From: Massilia endophytica | GTDB taxonomy: Bacteria > Pseudomonadota > Gammaproteobacteria > Burkholderiales > Burkholderiaceae_D | NCBI RefSeq assembly: GCF_021165955.1 | Contig: NZ_CP088952.1 | Span: forward strand, 3,224,001 to 3,288,000 | DNA length: 64,000 bases | Reading direction: 5' to 3' | Shown here: in pieces, positions 25,511 to 33,387 of the stretch | How positions within the stretch are numbered: position 1 is the first letter of the stretch | Layout: the number at the start of each line of letters is the position of its first letter | Translations under genes and position numbers: made by a program | Notes under the pieces: generated by a model | Database searches by the model: none | The model's input: only the letters and a program-made list of their open reading frames with translations | Told to the model about the DNA's origin: nothing

Positions 25511-26473
25511 ATGTGCTATTCAGCGAAGGTGTGGGCAGACTACAGGCGCTACGTGAAGCATTTCGGCGCCCACGTAGATATCGAGGAATTTGTCGTGCTC
25601 CTCAACCGGCGCGCCCGCGGCGAAAAGATCGTCGTGCCGAAGTCGTTCACCGATGCCTTCAAGTACGGTACCCCGACGAATGAGGGCGAGAAGGAATGTC
25701 AGGAACTCGTGCGTGCGTACGACGCCGCGCAGATCCCGCTCCTGCAAGAGAAGTTGTTTGAGCAAAAGCGCCGCTTGGCCGATGCCGAGCGGACGCTGGC
25801 GACAAAGGTTACAAAGAAGGCGAGCGAGGATAAGCGCATCGCTACCAAGAAGATTCAGGATTTCACCCGAATGCTGAATGACCTGGAGCGAATAGAATAT
25901 TTGGAGAAGGACGATCGAATCTTCCCTGGGAATTTCTGCCCTGTGATGCTCCGCGGTGACGACGGCGAGCTCCACATTCGACCGATGCGGTACCTGTGCA
26001 GACCGGCTGGCAGGCCCGCGTTCTTCGATACAAAATATCCGGGTACATACAATGCTCGACGTGACAGTCTGGATGGCTATTGGAAGAATGTCTTCGCAAG
26101 CACCCACGCCATCATTGTTGCGACTGAGTTCTTCGAGAACGTAAAGCGGCACCGACTCGACGGGCGCGAGCTTTCGCCCGGTGAGGTGGAGGAGAACGTC
26201 ATCCTCAAGTTCGCACCTGAAGGGGGACAGGTGATGCACCTGGCGTGCCTTTGGTCCCACTGGACCGGATCGGGCGAACCGGACTTGGATTCGTTCGCAA
26301 TCATCACCGACGAGCCACCACCAGAGGTGGCAGCGGCCGGCCACGACCGCTGCCCTATTCCACTTAAGCCAGAGAACGTAGAGGCTTGGCTAAGTGCGCC
26401 CTCGCCGACCGACTCCGAGGCGCTGCTTGAGGACAAGGAGCGACCGTACTACGAGCACAAGCTAGCAGCGTAA
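25511..26473 (+). CDS. SOS response-associated peptidase (SRAP, YedK/HMCES family)
   Basis: 320 residues. SRAP proteins form a covalent thiazolidine crosslink between Cys2 and abasic sites in single-stranded DNA, shielding them from breakage. The catalytic set is present: Cys2 after Met1 removal (MCYSA), Asn181 (TYNARRDS), Glu206 (VATEFFE) and His278 (GHDRCPI). Between about residues 60 and 135 it has a charged, probably coiled-coil insertion (LFEQKRRLADAERTLATK) that makes it longer than YedK (about 220 residues). The LexA box 64 bases upstream explains its regulation. It opens a rightward repair cassette with DUF3606 and a mini ligase. Confidence 0.92.
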   Translation: MCYSAKVWADYRRYVKHFGAHVDIEEFVVLLNRRARGEKIVVPKSFTDAFKYGTPTNEGEKECQELVRAYDAAQIPLLQEKLFEQKRRLADAERTLATKVTKKASEDKRIATKKIQDFTRMLNDLERIEYLEKDDRIFPGNFCPVMLRGDDGELHIRPMRYLCRPAGRPAFFDTKYPGTYNARRDSLDGYWKNVFASTHAIIVATEFFENVKRHRLDGRELSPGEVEENVILKFAPEGGQVMHLACLWSHWTGSGEPDLDSFAIITDEPPPEVAAAGHDRCPIPLKPENVEAWLSAPSPTDSEALLEDKERPYYEHKLAA

Positions 26474-26558
26474 GGACCATCCTCTTCACTTCCAACGTGT
26501 GTGATCGAACGTACACGGCCTCCGGCCGCGCGGATACTGGAGAAAAGGAGGATTTGAC

Positions 26559-26732
26559 ATGGACGATCTCAAGAACCGTGGCGCCCAAGATCGTGCGCGC
26601 ATAAACGTGAATGAACCACATGAGGTCCGCTACTGGACAGAACAGCTGCAGGTCACGGAAGAGCAGCTGCGAAAAGTGGTTGGGGAGGTCGGCGTCAGTG
26701 CAGACGCCGTAAGGCAGAAACTCGGCCGCTGA
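26559..26732 (+). CDS. DUF3606-family small protein
   Basis: 57 residues, ATG at 26559 with AGGAGG seven bases upstream. The sequence MDDLKNRGAQDRARINVNE, then EVRYWTEQLQVTEEQLRKVV and SADAVRQKLG, is the whole DUF3606 domain, a small helical protein of unknown role common in proteobacteria, often near repair or plasmid genes. It lies between SRAP and the ligase gene in the same direction. Confidence 0.85.
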   Translation: MDDLKNRGAQDRARINVNEPHEVRYWTEQLQVTEEQLRKVVGEVGVSADAVRQKLGR

Positions 26733-26739
26733 GTGCGAG

Positions 26740-27402
26740 GTGGCCGGGCTTGTCTTTGACCAGTTGACGCCAATGCTGCTCGACGAGCGCACGGTAGCGC
26801 CAACGGACCAGGCTGACTATGTCGCCGAGATCAAGTATGACGGCTACCGCGTATTGGCCCTCTTTGGCGACGGAAGCTGCAGGCTTCGAACGAGGAACGG
26901 TACGGATTGCACGGCATGGTTCCCTGAAGTGGCTGAAGCACTGGGAGGCTTGAAGGGTGGTCCTACCATCGTGGATGGCGAGGTGAGTATGCTGGACGAG
27001 ATTGGCCGGTCGGACTTCGACGCCCTCCAAGCTCGGGCTCGCCGGAGAAGCCTCCCTGCGGGCGCGCCTCCCGTTACCTACTGTGTGTTCGACCTGCTCC
27101 AGTTCAAAGGCCGGCCTGTAATGTCGGAACCACTTCGAAAGCGAAAGGCCAAGCTGGCAAAGCTTTTGGCGCACCAGCTGGATCATGTGCTATACGTCCA
27201 GCACCTCGATGGAAGCGAAGTCACGAATCCCCTATCGTGGCTCTATACACATGCGCTGGAGCTGAAGCTAGAGGGCATTGTAGGGAAGCGTGCAGATTCG
27301 GTATATGAGCCAGGCGTGCGCTCCCCGAACTGGTTCAAGCTGAAGCGGCCGGGCGCCGTACCGCCTGAGCGATTCCAGCGCAGTAAAAGGGAGCCCCGAT
27401 GA
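26740..27402 (+). CDS. Minimal ATP-dependent DNA ligase (adenylation domain only)
   Basis: 220 residues from a GTG at 26740, seven bases after the DUF3606 stop. Nucleotidyltransferase motifs are complete: motif I EIKYDGYRVLAL (Lys32 nucleophile), GGPTIVDGEVSML (III-like), VTYCVFDLLQFKG (IIIa), LKLEGIVGKRADS (IV), and PNWFKLKRP (V). This is the LigD-ligase type. The chain ends soon after motif V, so the C-terminal OB domain with motif VI is missing and nick sealing may need a partner or be weak. The stop overlaps the next start by four bases. Confidence 0.87.
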   Translation: MAGLVFDQLTPMLLDERTVAPTDQADYVAEIKYDGYRVLALFGDGSCRLRTRNGTDCTAWFPEVAEALGGLKGGPTIVDGEVSMLDEIGRSDFDALQARARRRSLPAGAPPVTYCVFDLLQFKGRPVMSEPLRKRKAKLAKLLAHQLDHVLYVQHLDGSEVTNPLSWLYTHALELKLEGIVGKRADSVYEPGVRSPNWFKLKRPGAVPPERFQRSKREPR

Positions 27403-27599
27403 ACGAGATCTGGGAAGCCAGACGCAAGGAACTGACCTCGGCACTGGAGCGAGCCGCTCTCGACCTCGTGCAACATAGCAATGGTGCGGCGTCCATAACG
27501 ATCCCGATCCATGGCACCACACCTCGGGTCTATATCGTCATCGGCGAACTGGCTGACGTAGTTGCAGCCGTGAACAGAGCGCAGAGCAGGAAAACGTAA
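27399..27599 (+). CDS. Small protein coupled to the mini ligase
   Basis: 66 residues. The ATG overlaps the ligase stop (ATGA), so it is probably translated by coupling. Helical start (WEARRKELTSALERAALDLVQ), then ASITIPIHGTTPRVYIVIGELADVV, a possible small beta element. No domain recognised. It ends one base from the convergent stop of Rz, the border between cargo and lysis genes. Confidence 0.6.
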   Translation: MNEIWEARRKELTSALERAALDLVQHSNGAASITIPIHGTTPRVYIVIGELADVVAAVNRAQSRKT

Positions 27600-27600
27600 G

Positions 27601-28059
27601 CTACTGAGGCCACGCCTCCTGTAGGGTTCGAACATCGTTCACGTGCCGGTCAGCTTTTTCAGCCAGCTCTCGATATCTTGTTTGGCAGTTGTCGAGTACG
27701 GCTGCGAGGGCAACGGTTGAGTTACGGTTGGCATCCGCGGTGGCGCCGGCAGCGGCGCGACTGAGGCCGGAGAGATACTCCCGCAGGCTGCTAGAGGAAG
27801 CACCAGCAGCAGTAGCCAGATTCCGTATCGTGATATCGCGTTCGTTCGCATTTTTTCGTGCCTCCTCAGTTTTTTGATGCCAGAATTTCTCCTTCTCCCT
27901 CGCCAGCTCTTTAGCTGCCGCCAAAGCTGCCGCATACTGCCTCCGAACCTCTTCACGGCCTTGTTCACGCAACCCCTCGTTATACGAGTGAATGGCCCAG
28001 GTGGCGGCCGTCAATAGGATCAGTGCCCCCGCACCATACGCAAGCAGCCGGATCGACAT
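27601..28059 (-). CDS. Rz-like i-spanin (DUF2514 type)
   Basis: 152 residues: an N-terminal signal-anchor helix (LLAYGAGALILLTAATWAI) followed by a long periplasmic coiled coil (EQGREEVRRQYAAALAAAKELAREKEKF in part) and a C-terminal cysteine-containing tail. This is the plan of inner-membrane spanins, which with Rz1 fuse inner and outer membranes in the last step of lysis. The start overlaps the endolysin stop by one base. A second gene, Rz1, lies inside it in another frame. Confidence 0.87.
   Translation of the reverse strand: MSIRLLAYGAGALILLTAATWAIHSYNEGLREQGREEVRRQYAAALAAAKELAREKEKFWHQKTEEARKNANERDITIRNLATAAGASSSSLREYLSGLSRAAAGATADANRNSTVALAAVLDNCQTRYRELAEKADRHVNDVRTLQEAWPQ
27639..27851 (-). 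CDS. Rz1-like outer-membrane lipoprotein (o-spanin), nested in Rz
   Basis: 70 residues from ATG at 27851 with GGAGG 11 bases upstream, read in a different frame wholly inside Rz. Signal sequence ISRYGIWLLLLVLPLAAC ends in lipobox LAAC. The mature part is proline-rich (SVAPLPAPPRMPTVTQPLP), the hallmark of Rz1 proteins. It pairs with Rz for outer-membrane disruption. Confidence 0.85.
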   Translation of the reverse strand: MRTNAISRYGIWLLLLVLPLAACGSISPASVAPLPAPPRMPTVTQPLPSQPYSTTAKQDIESWLKKLTGT

Positions 28060-28496
28060 TAGACGATACCTCTCTCATAGACGACACCACCAGGGACGAA
28101 TACCGCAGTCAGAACCTGTCCCCTCGGCGGGCCTTCCGACAGGGCGATATGTACCCAAGTTCCCTCGAAAATAAGCTGGTCGAACACCACCCCAGCATCG
28201 ATGACGACGCGCGCAAGCTCTTTGGGCGTCATACCGGGCGCAGTAATGTCTGCGGCCAGGCCGAGTAGATGCGCGCTTTTACCGGCCCCGCCCACCGCCG
28301 CGTTCACAGCCGGCGAACGGTAGCCACTCGATACCGCAATGGGACGGCTGGCCACCGCGCGCACCTGTTCGAGCAGCGCCGCAAGACGCCGCAGGTTGGC
28401 GAGCGCTGCGGGACCAGGCCTGTTGTCGAGCCGGTGCCGCACTGCGATCTGCGATTCAGTTAGTTCCTCCAGCGTGAAATGCTCGGTCAGCTTCAT
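28059..28496 (-). CDS. Endolysin, M15-type L-alanoyl-D-glutamate/D-Ala-D-Ala peptidase
   Basis: 145 residues from ATG at 28496; the frame stays open upstream but that part is antisense or out of phase with the holin. Peptidase_M15_3 features: FTLEELTESQIA N-terminus, SSGYRSPAVNAAVGG, then zinc ligands His76 and Asp83 in SAHLLGLAADI and His116 in TWVHIAL. It has no signal peptide, so export needs the holin. It is coupled by ATGA to the holin and by one base to Rz, forming a holin-endolysin-Rz/Rz1 cassette. Confidence 0.9.
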   Translation of the reverse strand: MKLTEHFTLEELTESQIAVRHRLDNRPGPAALANLRRLAALLEQVRAVASRPIAVSSGYRSPAVNAAVGGAGKSAHLLGLAADITAPGMTPKELARVVIDAGVVFDQLIFEGTWVHIALSEGPPRGQVLTAVFVPGGVVYERGIV

Positions 28497-28936
28497 AGAG
28501 CACCCCGCACGTCCTTGACGACCTCGGCTGCATCGTGCGCGATCTCGCCAATATCCTTGCCACGGCGACGCTCGAACCACAGGAATACTCCGCCGAGAAT
28601 CCACCAGGCCGGCAACGCCGCCGCGAGCAGGAATGGCGCAGCGACGCCCAGGATGCCGAGGAGTGGGTCCACGTGCGCGGCAGCTGCAGCGTGTCGCGCC
28701 GCGTCGAAGAGTTCCGGCCATTTGGCATACACCGCCATCGCCAGGAGTGGCCCCGCCGTAAAGGACGAGGTGATCGCGCACGTGAAGCGCACGAAGCCCT
28801 CGCGCATGCTCTTGGGCCACATGAACAGGAATCCCAGCGCAGTGGCGGCGGCGCCGGCCAATACCGGCACGCCGAGGATCTTTAGGATGACGCCGCCCGC
28901 GCCAGCTGTCGTTTCGATTGCCATAAAATCTTTCAT
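28493..28936 (-). CDS. Holin-like membrane protein
   Basis: 147 residues with three or more hydrophobic segments: about 15-38 (GVILKILGVPVLAGAAATAL), 50-72 and 90-118 (LLGILGVAAPFLLAAALPAWWILGGVFLW), then a charged tail. Position directly before the endolysin with an ATGA overlap supports a holin. Start could also be the ATG at 28924; neither has a strong ribosome site. The holin call rests on topology and context. Confidence 0.75.
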   Translation of the reverse strand: MKDFMAIETTAGAGGVILKILGVPVLAGAAATALGFLFMWPKSMREGFVRFTCAITSSFTAGPLLAMAVYAKWPELFDAARHAAAAAHVDPLLGILGVAAPFLLAAALPAWWILGGVFLWFERRRGKDIGEIAHDAAEVVKDVRGAL

Positions 28937-28959
28937 AGTCGTGGTGCATTTGGTGCCGG

Positions 28960-29484
28960 TCAGCCGGCGGTCGGAATAACGCAGGTGTGTGCAGCAGCCA
29001 GCGCGCAGGGGTCAAAGCGCCATGAGTCCGGGTGTCCGCCAGCAGAAGCGCAAGCCTCACTACATGTGACACGCCCTTCATCTTCGTGGATGAACCAGGC
29101 AATGAAGCCGAGGATCAGCTGCCAATCGTATGGCATGCCCTCGTTCTCCACGAACCAGCGCGCCGCCTGTCGGGCATCGCGCTGCAGATCCAGCAGGTCC
29201 CATTTGTCAGGGTCCAGCTGGATGCGCTTGAAGCGCACGCCGCCGGCGCGACCTGGCCGCCGCTTCGACCATGCCGGCAGGCGCTCGGCAGCCACGCTGG
29301 ATGCGCACCAGTAGGCGCCGTTCACTGGTTCGCAGGTCCCATCCGGCATCAGGGCGTCGACCCCGTCACCAGGCATGAACACGATCTCGCTGTGACTGTA
29401 TTGGCCACCAAGCCGGATACGGATGAGCACATTCGCAATGCCGTGCAGGCCTGGGCGCGTGGCCTTGTAGGAGGCGAGTTTCAT
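28960..29484 (-). CDS. NlpC/P60-like (YiiX-type) cysteine hydrolase, phage
   Basis: 174 residues. A circularly arranged papain-like set is visible: His31 in GGQYSHSEIVF and Cys141 in GRVTCSEACASAGG, in the order seen in YiiX/YebB-type NlpC/P60 proteins. The middle contains DLQRDARQAARWFVENEGMPYDW. It may cleave peptide or amide bonds in the cell wall during DNA entry, or be virion-associated. It overlaps the next upstream gene by four bases, placing it in the tail-tip/lysis transition. Confidence 0.75.
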   Translation of the reverse strand: MKLASYKATRPGLHGIANVLIRIRLGGQYSHSEIVFMPGDGVDALMPDGTCEPVNGAYWCASSVAAERLPAWSKRRPGRAGGVRFKRIQLDPDKWDLLDLQRDARQAARWFVENEGMPYDWQLILGFIAWFIHEDEGRVTCSEACASAGGHPDSWRFDPCALAAAHTCVIPTAG

Positions 29485-29987
29485 TTGATCGGCCGCTCCG
29501 AGAGCTCGACGGGCGCGTCCAGGATCTCCAGCGCGCGGCCAGGTGGCAGGATCCCTGCCAGCTCCAGCTGCAGCACGCCGTCGCGCGTGTCCTCGCGGTC
29601 CAGATCGACGTAGCTAGATGCGGCGAGATCGGCCTGCAGCACCCGGATTTCGGCGGCTTGTTGACGTTCCGCCAACGACTTCGCCGGGTCGTCAATGGAC
29701 GCAAGGTCGATGTGAATCTTTTCCGCCTTGGTGAAGCGGTTGCGCATCGCCAGCACGGTGATCTGGCGCGAGAGCGCGGGGCCTGCTGGCGGCGGCAGGG
29801 GCACTAGTGAGCCAGCCTCCCATTTGTAGGCCCCCAGCTGGAAATCGGCAGGTAAGTCAACCTCCACGATGCTCCAATCGCTGAGGACGGATTTCGGATA
29901 GATGATGTCCGGCGCGCTAATGACATCTCCTTGTTCCACCACATGGATGGCGAGGATGGTTTCGCCTTGAATCAGGATTTGGGTCAT
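29481..29987 (-). CDS. Phage tail-fibre-associated protein, unknown
   Basis: 168 residues from ATG at 29987, which overlaps the fibre stop (ATGA). The N-terminal half is beta-rich (GETILAIHVVEQGDVISAPDIIY). A proline hinge (LVPLPPPAGPAL) leads to a conserved phage domain, VLAMRNRFTKAEKIHIDLAS then ERQQAAEIRVLQADLAASSYVDL and LQLELAGILPPGRALEIL. Likely a fibre chaperone or small tail-tip part, by position; no activity recognised. Confidence 0.7.
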   Translation of the reverse strand: MTQILIQGETILAIHVVEQGDVISAPDIIYPKSVLSDWSIVEVDLPADFQLGAYKWEAGSLVPLPPPAGPALSRQITVLAMRNRFTKAEKIHIDLASIDDPAKSLAERQQAAEIRVLQADLAASSYVDLDREDTRDGVLQLELAGILPPGRALEILDAPVELSERPIK

Positions 29988-32332
29988 GCTGCAATCTCCA
30001 CGTTGAGGACTCGAATTCGGTTGCCACTGGTCAGGCCCGCTGCACCGCCTGCCGCACTTGCCACCAGGACGATACGACTGGTGCTGGGGGTGCAGATGTT
30101 GTGCGGAACGTTGACGAGGCCCGGCACGGAGATTGAGCCTTTCATGTTGATTTTTTCGCCATTGGACGAGAACACCAGGAGGTCCGATGAAGGATTGTCC
30201 GAGCCAGGCTGCATGCCCATGACGTAAACTCCAGACGACATTCGGACTGCCGGGTGTGGCAGCGAGGCCGCTACATAGCTGCATCCCTTTTCCATCCGCT
30301 CATGCGTACCGGTCGTGATAGCAGTTCCAGTAACCTTGTATGGAACCAGACGGTATTTGGGCGCCACCGTGCCACTGATAGAAACCCCGTCCACGGCAAC
30401 CGTAACGAATTCTGCCGTGCCAGGTGGCAGCAGGGTGGCAGAGCCGACACCACCTGCTGTCGCAGCGGATACGTTCCTCATGGTGTCCGAGCTGCTGACA
30501 CCGATACCGGTTCCTGTGTCGGTGAGAATGGTCATCCGCCAGAGGCCGGTGTTGGTCGTCCAGATCGCCATCACTGCGGAGGCTGATACGGGAAACAGGC
30601 GAGGTGTGAACCGATTTGCAGGTAAGTTGCTCGAACTGTAGCCCTGCTCAAACGTAAGTCCGGTCTCCAAGCTGGCGAAGGAATTTGGCACTATGGAGAG
30701 TGCGCTGATCGCCAAATAAACGTAGCCCACAGTCGTGCCGCTGTTGTTGCCAAGCATCAGTGCTCTGGTCGCCGAGAAAACTGCCACTGGTGTGCTGTTG
30801 CTCCCGCTGTACGCCATTCCGGTCGCCACTACCGCCCCCTTTCCGGTCGTAGTGTTCGACACGGTCAACATAACCGCCTCATAGAAGCCTGTTCCAACGT
30901 TCCCGAAAATCATCAGGACATTGGAGCCGCACAAGTAGACACTCTGTGATCCGATGAGCGTGCTTTGGGTAGTAGTGTTGGGGATTGGTACCGGGCTGCC
31001 GATTGTGGCGGTATTCCCCGAAACCTGGATTGCCACAGCACTGGCTACATTGCTGCTTTCGACATAGCCGCACAGGTAAGACGTAGCACTGAGCTGTACC
31101 AGACGAGAGGCGCCGGTAGAATCCTCCCCACCCCAAGTTGGAATCGAGCCGGTGGTCAGCGTGGGCGAGCTGACGATGGACATCGTGCGCGACGGCGAGG
31201 TGCCCGACACGTTGACGAGTGAGATCCGATGATTCGTGGTATTGAGACTTTGCCCAGGGTCCGGGCCATAGAATACGATGAACTGCGTTGAGGTTACCTT
31301 CCACGCCGCAGCTGGCACATCACCACTGGCCGCGCTGATTGTGAGCGGCGTGCTGACCACCTTACCTGCGTTGTCTACCAGGATGGCTGCAAAGCCGTTC
31401 GAGGCGATCTGCACGAAGTGCACCGAGGTATCGCTGTCCAGCACCACATTGGCCTTCATGGCGACGGTGCCGCCATAGGTAGCCGGGAGCGGGGTATCCT
31501 GCACGACCAGCCCTGCCTCCAGCCCGGTCCCAGTAATGGACCACACTCCCGCCTGTGTGCCCGCCGTCTTCAGCGATACGTAGGCAATCCCGCCAGCGGC
31601 CATGGCCCCAATTAGTGTGCCCGCGTTGTTGCGGATGCCAGCTGGGACCTCCCCTAGCGAATTGTCGATGATGTACATCGGCCCGCCCGGGGTCAGGCTG
31701 GTCGCATCGGGCAACTTGGCCGACTTGCCCTTGGTCGCCATCTGCACCGGCAGGTATTGGTACACACCCGTGAAGGTGAAATCCGTCGTTGCAACGGACA
31801 AGACCTCGGAAATGCCTGCGAACTCCCAGGACTCTGTGATGCCATTGGTACGAAGGAATTTGCCCGCGTTGCCAGCCTGAATCGGTCGTGGCGAGGCCGA
31901 TGCAGCATATCCCTGAGCAGCGAGGGCGGCATCAGCGGCATCAGTCGCGTACTTCTTCGCGCCGTAGCCCTGTCCTGGCTCCACTTCAGCATCCGTCTTC
32001 GTTGCCCAATTCTGGGCAAGTTCAGCGCTGACAGTAAGCGAGTTAGCAGCTGCTACCGCCTGGTCCCGGCTTTCCTCGGCCGCCAAGGATGCACTGTCGG
32101 CTTCCTCAGCCCTCGCTACGGCGACGCCGGCGGCGGACTGCGCAGCATTTGCTCGCTCTGCCGCAGCCAGGGCGTTCTGGTAGGTCGCCGCAGTCGCTGC
32201 GTTTGTCTGCTGGACCATGCCCGGCAGCGCAGCAACCCAGTCATCGGCTTCGTCATCAAAATTGTCGGGATCGTCCGTGCTGGGCCCCACGGGCAGCTCG
32301 TCAATCGGCGCTGGGGCGACGATATCGGTCAT
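29984..32332 (-). CDS. Tail fibre / receptor-binding protein
   Basis: 782 residues. The N-terminal 130 residues are an alanine-rich helical stalk (NAATAATYQNALAAAERANA, EEADSASLAAEESRDQAV) of the kind that trimerises in fibres. A linker (PRPIQAGNAGKFLRTNG) follows, then about 600 residues of beta-rich Ser/Thr/Gly sequence with repeated short blades such as VQLSATSYLCGYVES and VLMIFGNVGTGFYEAV. This could be a propeller or solenoid that binds the cell surface. Overlaps its neighbours by ATGA on both sides. Confidence 0.82.
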   Translation of the reverse strand: MTDIVAPAPIDELPVGPSTDDPDNFDDEADDWVAALPGMVQQTNAATAATYQNALAAAERANAAQSAAGVAVARAEEADSASLAAEESRDQAVAAANSLTVSAELAQNWATKTDAEVEPGQGYGAKKYATDAADAALAAQGYAASASPRPIQAGNAGKFLRTNGITESWEFAGISEVLSVATTDFTFTGVYQYLPVQMATKGKSAKLPDATSLTPGGPMYIIDNSLGEVPAGIRNNAGTLIGAMAAGGIAYVSLKTAGTQAGVWSITGTGLEAGLVVQDTPLPATYGGTVAMKANVVLDSDTSVHFVQIASNGFAAILVDNAGKVVSTPLTISAASGDVPAAAWKVTSTQFIVFYGPDPGQSLNTTNHRISLVNVSGTSPSRTMSIVSSPTLTTGSIPTWGGEDSTGASRLVQLSATSYLCGYVESSNVASAVAIQVSGNTATIGSPVPIPNTTTQSTLIGSQSVYLCGSNVLMIFGNVGTGFYEAVMLTVSNTTTGKGAVVATGMAYSGSNSTPVAVFSATRALMLGNNSGTTVGYVYLAISALSIVPNSFASLETGLTFEQGYSSSNLPANRFTPRLFPVSASAVMAIWTTNTGLWRMTILTDTGTGIGVSSSDTMRNVSAATAGGVGSATLLPPGTAEFVTVAVDGVSISGTVAPKYRLVPYKVTGTAITTGTHERMEKGCSYVAASLPHPAVRMSSGVYVMGMQPGSDNPSSDLLVFSSNGEKINMKGSISVPGLVNVPHNICTPSTSRIVLVASAAGGAAGLTSGNRIRVLNVEIAA

Positions 32333-33387
32333 AGTTCTTCCACTTCGAGGTTGATTACGCCTTGCGGCAGGGATTCCAAGTCAATACTGAATTCTTTTGG
32401 CAGGCCGAAAATGAACAGTGGTTCGAAGTAATCCAGGCTGAAGTCATCCAGTCCGGACCACACGGCAGGTCGGCCATTCGTTTCCTCACGCAGTTGCAGA
32501 ATGCGCGAGGTGAGCTTCTTCGGGAACAGAACGGTCCCAATAGCCTTCGGAACCGACCGCTCAGGATCGAGTTTGGCGCGTCCGAACTTGTCACGCTCGA
32601 TGACCGAGAAATTCAAGTGGTCTGAGCGAGCCTTGTATTGCATGTCACCGATGTAGACAGCATTACCGAGATGGATTCCGCCAACGCGGCGCGTGCCCGA
32701 TGACTTGCGCACGACGACGGTGATCTCCGCATTCCGGTAGGGTGGCAAATCGAAATACTGGACGTTTTTCCGATAGGCGAAGGCCCCGTATAGGTAGTCA
32801 CGCCATCCGAAAGACTTGCGCTTCTTCAGGTTCTCCGTCCGGGAATATTTCAGTTCGCCAGCCACGTGGACAAGTATGTCGACGGCGTGCGCGTCAAGGC
32901 CAACCACCGCGACGGTCGACACTCGCTGTCCCGGGGCAATCACGTAACTCATATCGACCGGCGCCGTCGCTTGCGTATTGCGAAGTTGGTCGAAGACACA
33001 CCACCGGTTCGTGGGTTCATCGAGCTTGAGCCAAGCAGTCCCCGTCCCAAGCGGCTGGCCAGTATTGGAAGCTAACTGCGATTCGTAGACTGCGTGCCCG
33101 GCAGGATCAATCACCCTGTGACCGAGTGCGTAGGTCGCTGCGACGTCGTAAGTGCCGTAGGTGTCACCGATCGCCTGCCACCAAGTGGGACTGCTTTCCG
33201 GCGTGTTCGCGGCATTGCCCGCCTGCAGCGACTTGAACACAGAAATGGTTCCCCCAAGGCTTCCTCGGCTCGCCAACGCCCCCAAGGCGTAGGACGTAGC
33301 AGAGTTGTACGCCATGGGAGCCTCCTCCACCACCGTCGTGCTCACCAACATCGCGTCAGTGATTTGAATCGGAACCGTCACCCTCAC
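32329..33387 (-). CDS. Tail-tip protein with carbohydrate-binding-like N-terminus
   Basis: 352 residues. Residues about 25-125 carry two repeats of a small aromatic module (YNSATSYALGALAS..SVFKSLQAGN and YDVAATYALGHRVIDPAGHAVYESQLASN) that resemble CBM5/12-like surface-binding modules. The rest is beta-rich with a basic patch NLKKRKSFGWRDYLYGAFAYRK. It is the only gene between the tape measure and the fibre, where siphophages usually carry several tip proteins. Overlaps the tape measure by four bases. Confidence 0.7.
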   Translation of the reverse strand: MRVTVPIQITDAMLVSTTVVEEAPMAYNSATSYALGALASRGSLGGTISVFKSLQAGNAANTPESSPTWWQAIGDTYGTYDVAATYALGHRVIDPAGHAVYESQLASNTGQPLGTGTAWLKLDEPTNRWCVFDQLRNTQATAPVDMSYVIAPGQRVSTVAVVGLDAHAVDILVHVAGELKYSRTENLKKRKSFGWRDYLYGAFAYRKNVQYFDLPPYRNAEITVVVRKSSGTRRVGGIHLGNAVYIGDMQYKARSDHLNFSVIERDKFGRAKLDPERSVPKAIGTVLFPKKLTSRILQLREETNGRPAVWSGLDDFSLDYFEPLFIFGLPKEFSIDLESLPQGVINLEVEEL

